A stretch of 64,000 nt of DNA from Tetrahymena elliotti 4EA (taxonomy: Eukaryota; Ciliophora; Oligohymenophorea; Hymenostomatida; Tetrahymenidae): NCBI GenBank assembly GCA_000231825.2, contig JH720293.1, positions 2,895,480-2,959,479 of the forward strand, written 5' to 3'. Below are positions 61,896 through 64,000 of the stretch, piece by piece (within the stretch, counting starts at the first letter, position 1; each line of letters opens with the position of its first letter). The notes beneath the pieces are model-generated. The model saw only the letters and a program-made list of their open reading frames with translations. It was not told the DNA's origin and did no database searches. The position numbers and the translations under genes are program-made.

Positions 61896-64000
61896 ATGAT
61901 TTACATTCATTTGAAGTGTCTTCTGAAGAAGAACTTAATACTTTGGAAGAGAGATATAAAAGGAACTCTTTGTGAGTTGCTGATACCTTTGATTTTCTGC
62001 TTTGTTATTCTTCTTTTAAGAGTTTCTATTACTAAAGAAAGCAAAGAGGCTGTTGATTATCTACCAATTTCATAAACTCTTACTCCTGGTTGGGATTAAA
62101 GTCTCATAAAAAATGGTATTCATTCTACTATTAAAGATTGCACTGATAAAGATAATGGTGGTAAAGTTGGTTTAGCTCCAAATATTCCTTTAACCTAATC
62201 AATAGCTAATATTCTTTAATGTAAGATTTAAAGTTTTTAATTTTGTATTTTTGCTTAAGATTATCATATATTAAATAGAATATCCTGATATAAGTGTGGT
62301 ATTTTTTAACAGTAAATAAGAATTTGATGAACACATTACAAGGGATGGTTATATAACTGAATACCCTCCTTAAATTTGTTTTGGTGTTATTTTTACTGAA
62401 TGGTAAAATGGAAACTACAATTACTAAATTTCATATAATTTGACTTTATCATCTGAGCTTCCTTACTAAAAAGAAACAAGTGAATTATACAAGTAATTTA
62501 ATTGCAATTTATAAATTGAGCCATTAATTAAATTTTTTCTATAAAGAGAATAAGATAATCTAATAGATGATTATATTAACAGTGGTTTCACTAGAATTGT
62601 GAACTTTGTTAGCAATATCATTTTATAAGAAGAAAGCGGAAACCCAAATTTAAAGATAACCCCAAAGCTAAGCCCTATTAAAAGAGAAACATACTCTAGA
62701 GATGCAATAGCATCTACTCTTGGACCTTTTCTAAACTTTTATATAGTACTTCCTATGATAGCTTCATTTTTAAGACTTACTTCTAGAATTTTGAATGAAA
62801 AAGAAAAAAGAATTAGAGAAGGAATGCTAATGATGGGCATGGGAAAGACACCTTTCTATTTAAGCTGGGTAATAACCTATTTAGTTTACTATTTCTTTGT
62901 CTCTATCTTAGTGACTATAATCTTGAAATTTTTAGTTATCACCTATACTAACTTTTTTGTCTTTTTCTTTTTTCACTATCTCTTTTGCATATCTTTACTT
63001 ACTTAGAGTCTTTTTATTACTGTATTTTTTACTAACCAACGTCCTGGTATTCTAACAGCTACTGTTTTTTTCCTTTTATAGTTCATCTTTGTCATGTTTA
63101 TCATGAGTCAATATGTAAATATTTAATAGTTTTATTTCTAAATCTTATTCTCTTTTATAATAGAATCCTACAAATAGTGAATATAAAACAGCTTCAATAT
63201 TTCCTTAAAGTGCTGTAGGACTTGCTGCTAGAATTTTTTTAATTTATGAAGGAGTATAAAAAGATTTAGGATTTAGTGATGTAACTAAACTCGTTGATTA
63301 GCAAAAGCTAATTTATAGTTTTAATTCTTGCATTATTAACTCAGTTATATACTTAGCTCTCTTTTTGTATCTTGACCAGGTCTTTCCTAATGAATTTGGT
63401 CAAAAAAAGCACCCATTGTTTTTCTTTGGAATAAAATATTCATCAAATATAAAGAAATCATAACAATCACCTCTTTAAAAAAATGATAATGAAGCTCTTA
63501 TAGAAGATGTGGATGCAGAAAAGAAAAAACAAGAGAATGAAGGAAAAGTAAGCTTAATTTTAGTAACCTCTTATTTATAAATTTTATTAATTTTAATAGA
63601 CAATCTGTATCTAAGATCTAGAAAAAATTTTTTATGCTAATGGCTAATAAAAAATAGCAGTAAATAAAATCAATTTATAAATGTATTCAGGATAGGTATT
63701 TTCCTTTTTAGGACATAATGGAGCTGGAAAAACTACTACTATGTCTATTCTTACAGGAATGCTTTCACCTACATCTGGTACAGCTTATATTAAGGGGCTA
63801 GATATTAGAAAAGATATGGATGAGATTAGAAAATTTTTAGGTAATTTTTTTTCTCTCATGAAAATTTATATTTTGATAAAAATTTTTAAATAGGTGTTTG
63901 TCCTTAACATGATATCCTTTTTGATTAGTTAACTGTTAAAGAGCATTTAGAACTCTTTGCAACTCTTAAAGGAATGCCTAATGATCAAAAAGAAAGTGCT
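61896..64000 (+). CDS. ABC transporter, ABCA-type (5' part, runs off the window)
   Basis: Exons 61896-62220, 62279-63114, 63164-63547, 63600-63840 and 63894 to the window end give the first 631 aa. The first helix is [19 protein letters not shown] after a short cytoplasmic start ([20 protein letters not shown]). A large extracellular loop follows, and then further helices from about residue 270 ([20 protein letters not shown]). The loop [20 protein letters not shown] before the next helix is characteristic of the ABCA family. The nucleotide-binding domain opens with [10 protein letters not shown] (Walker A Lys near residue 559) and the Q-loop CPQHDILFDQLTVKEHL. Walker B and any second half lie outside the window. 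ABCA proteins move lipids across membranes; the substrate here is unknown. All introns are 49-58 nt and phases agree. Confidence 0.93.

Overview
The window is AT-rich nuclear DNA from a ciliate that uses the Tetrahymena-type code: TAA and TAG are read as glutamine and TGA is the only stop. The evidence is direct. Conserved proteins (Brr2 helicase, alanine aminotransferase, insulysin, kinesin, ABCA transporter) stay in frame only if TAA/TAG are Gln, and each complete gene ends at TGA. Introns are GT...AG, AT-rich and mostly 50-90 nt. The density of intact, intron-bearing genes fits a macronuclear chromosome of Tetrahymena or a close relative. I cannot fix the species from sequence alone.

Layout. 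1-2030 shows no gene. 2031-4087 (+) is an alanine aminotransferase with a mitochondrial-type N-terminus. 5111-8436 (+) is a leishmanolysin-like (M8) surface metalloprotease with a Cys-rich ectodomain and a C-terminal membrane anchor. 9640-10598 (-) is a macro-domain protein. 12182-16349 (+) is a K+ channel with a cyclic-nucleotide-binding-like domain and a long Asn/Gln-rich tail. 17015-24940 (+) is the 20-exon spliceosomal helicase BRR2. 25398-26246 (-) is a MAPEG-family protein. 27220-30654 (+) is a 10-exon insulysin-like M16 protease. 31308-35129 (-) is a large low-complexity protein ending in two FHA-type domains. 36660-37325 holds four identical tRNA-Arg(UCU) genes in tandem. 37729-40026 (-) is a coiled-coil protein. 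40771-42243 (-) is an MFS transporter. 42721-45915 (+) holds two unrecognised proteins, one ending in a possible CaaX box, then two weaker small genes. 46051-46897 (-) is a charged protein. 49369-54249 (+) is an N-terminal-motor kinesin. 57911-59671 (+) is a low-complexity, probably nuclear protein. 61896 to the window end (+) is the 5' part of an ABCA-type transporter.

These are ordinary separate eukaryotic genes rather than an operon or a defence cluster. The links between them are loose: RNA processing (BRR2), proteolysis (M8, M16), membrane transport (K+ channel, MFS, ABCA), cytoskeleton (kinesin, coiled-coil protein) and small-molecule metabolism (ALT, MAPEG). No transposon, CRISPR array, rRNA gene or telomere is visible. 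The points most worth checking are a possible 1-nt frame problem at the BRR2 start, the strongly degenerate second helicase cassette of BRR2, a genomic CCA after all four tRNA genes, the CaaX-ending orphan protein, and a GC-richer block at 35254-35650 that is open on both strands.
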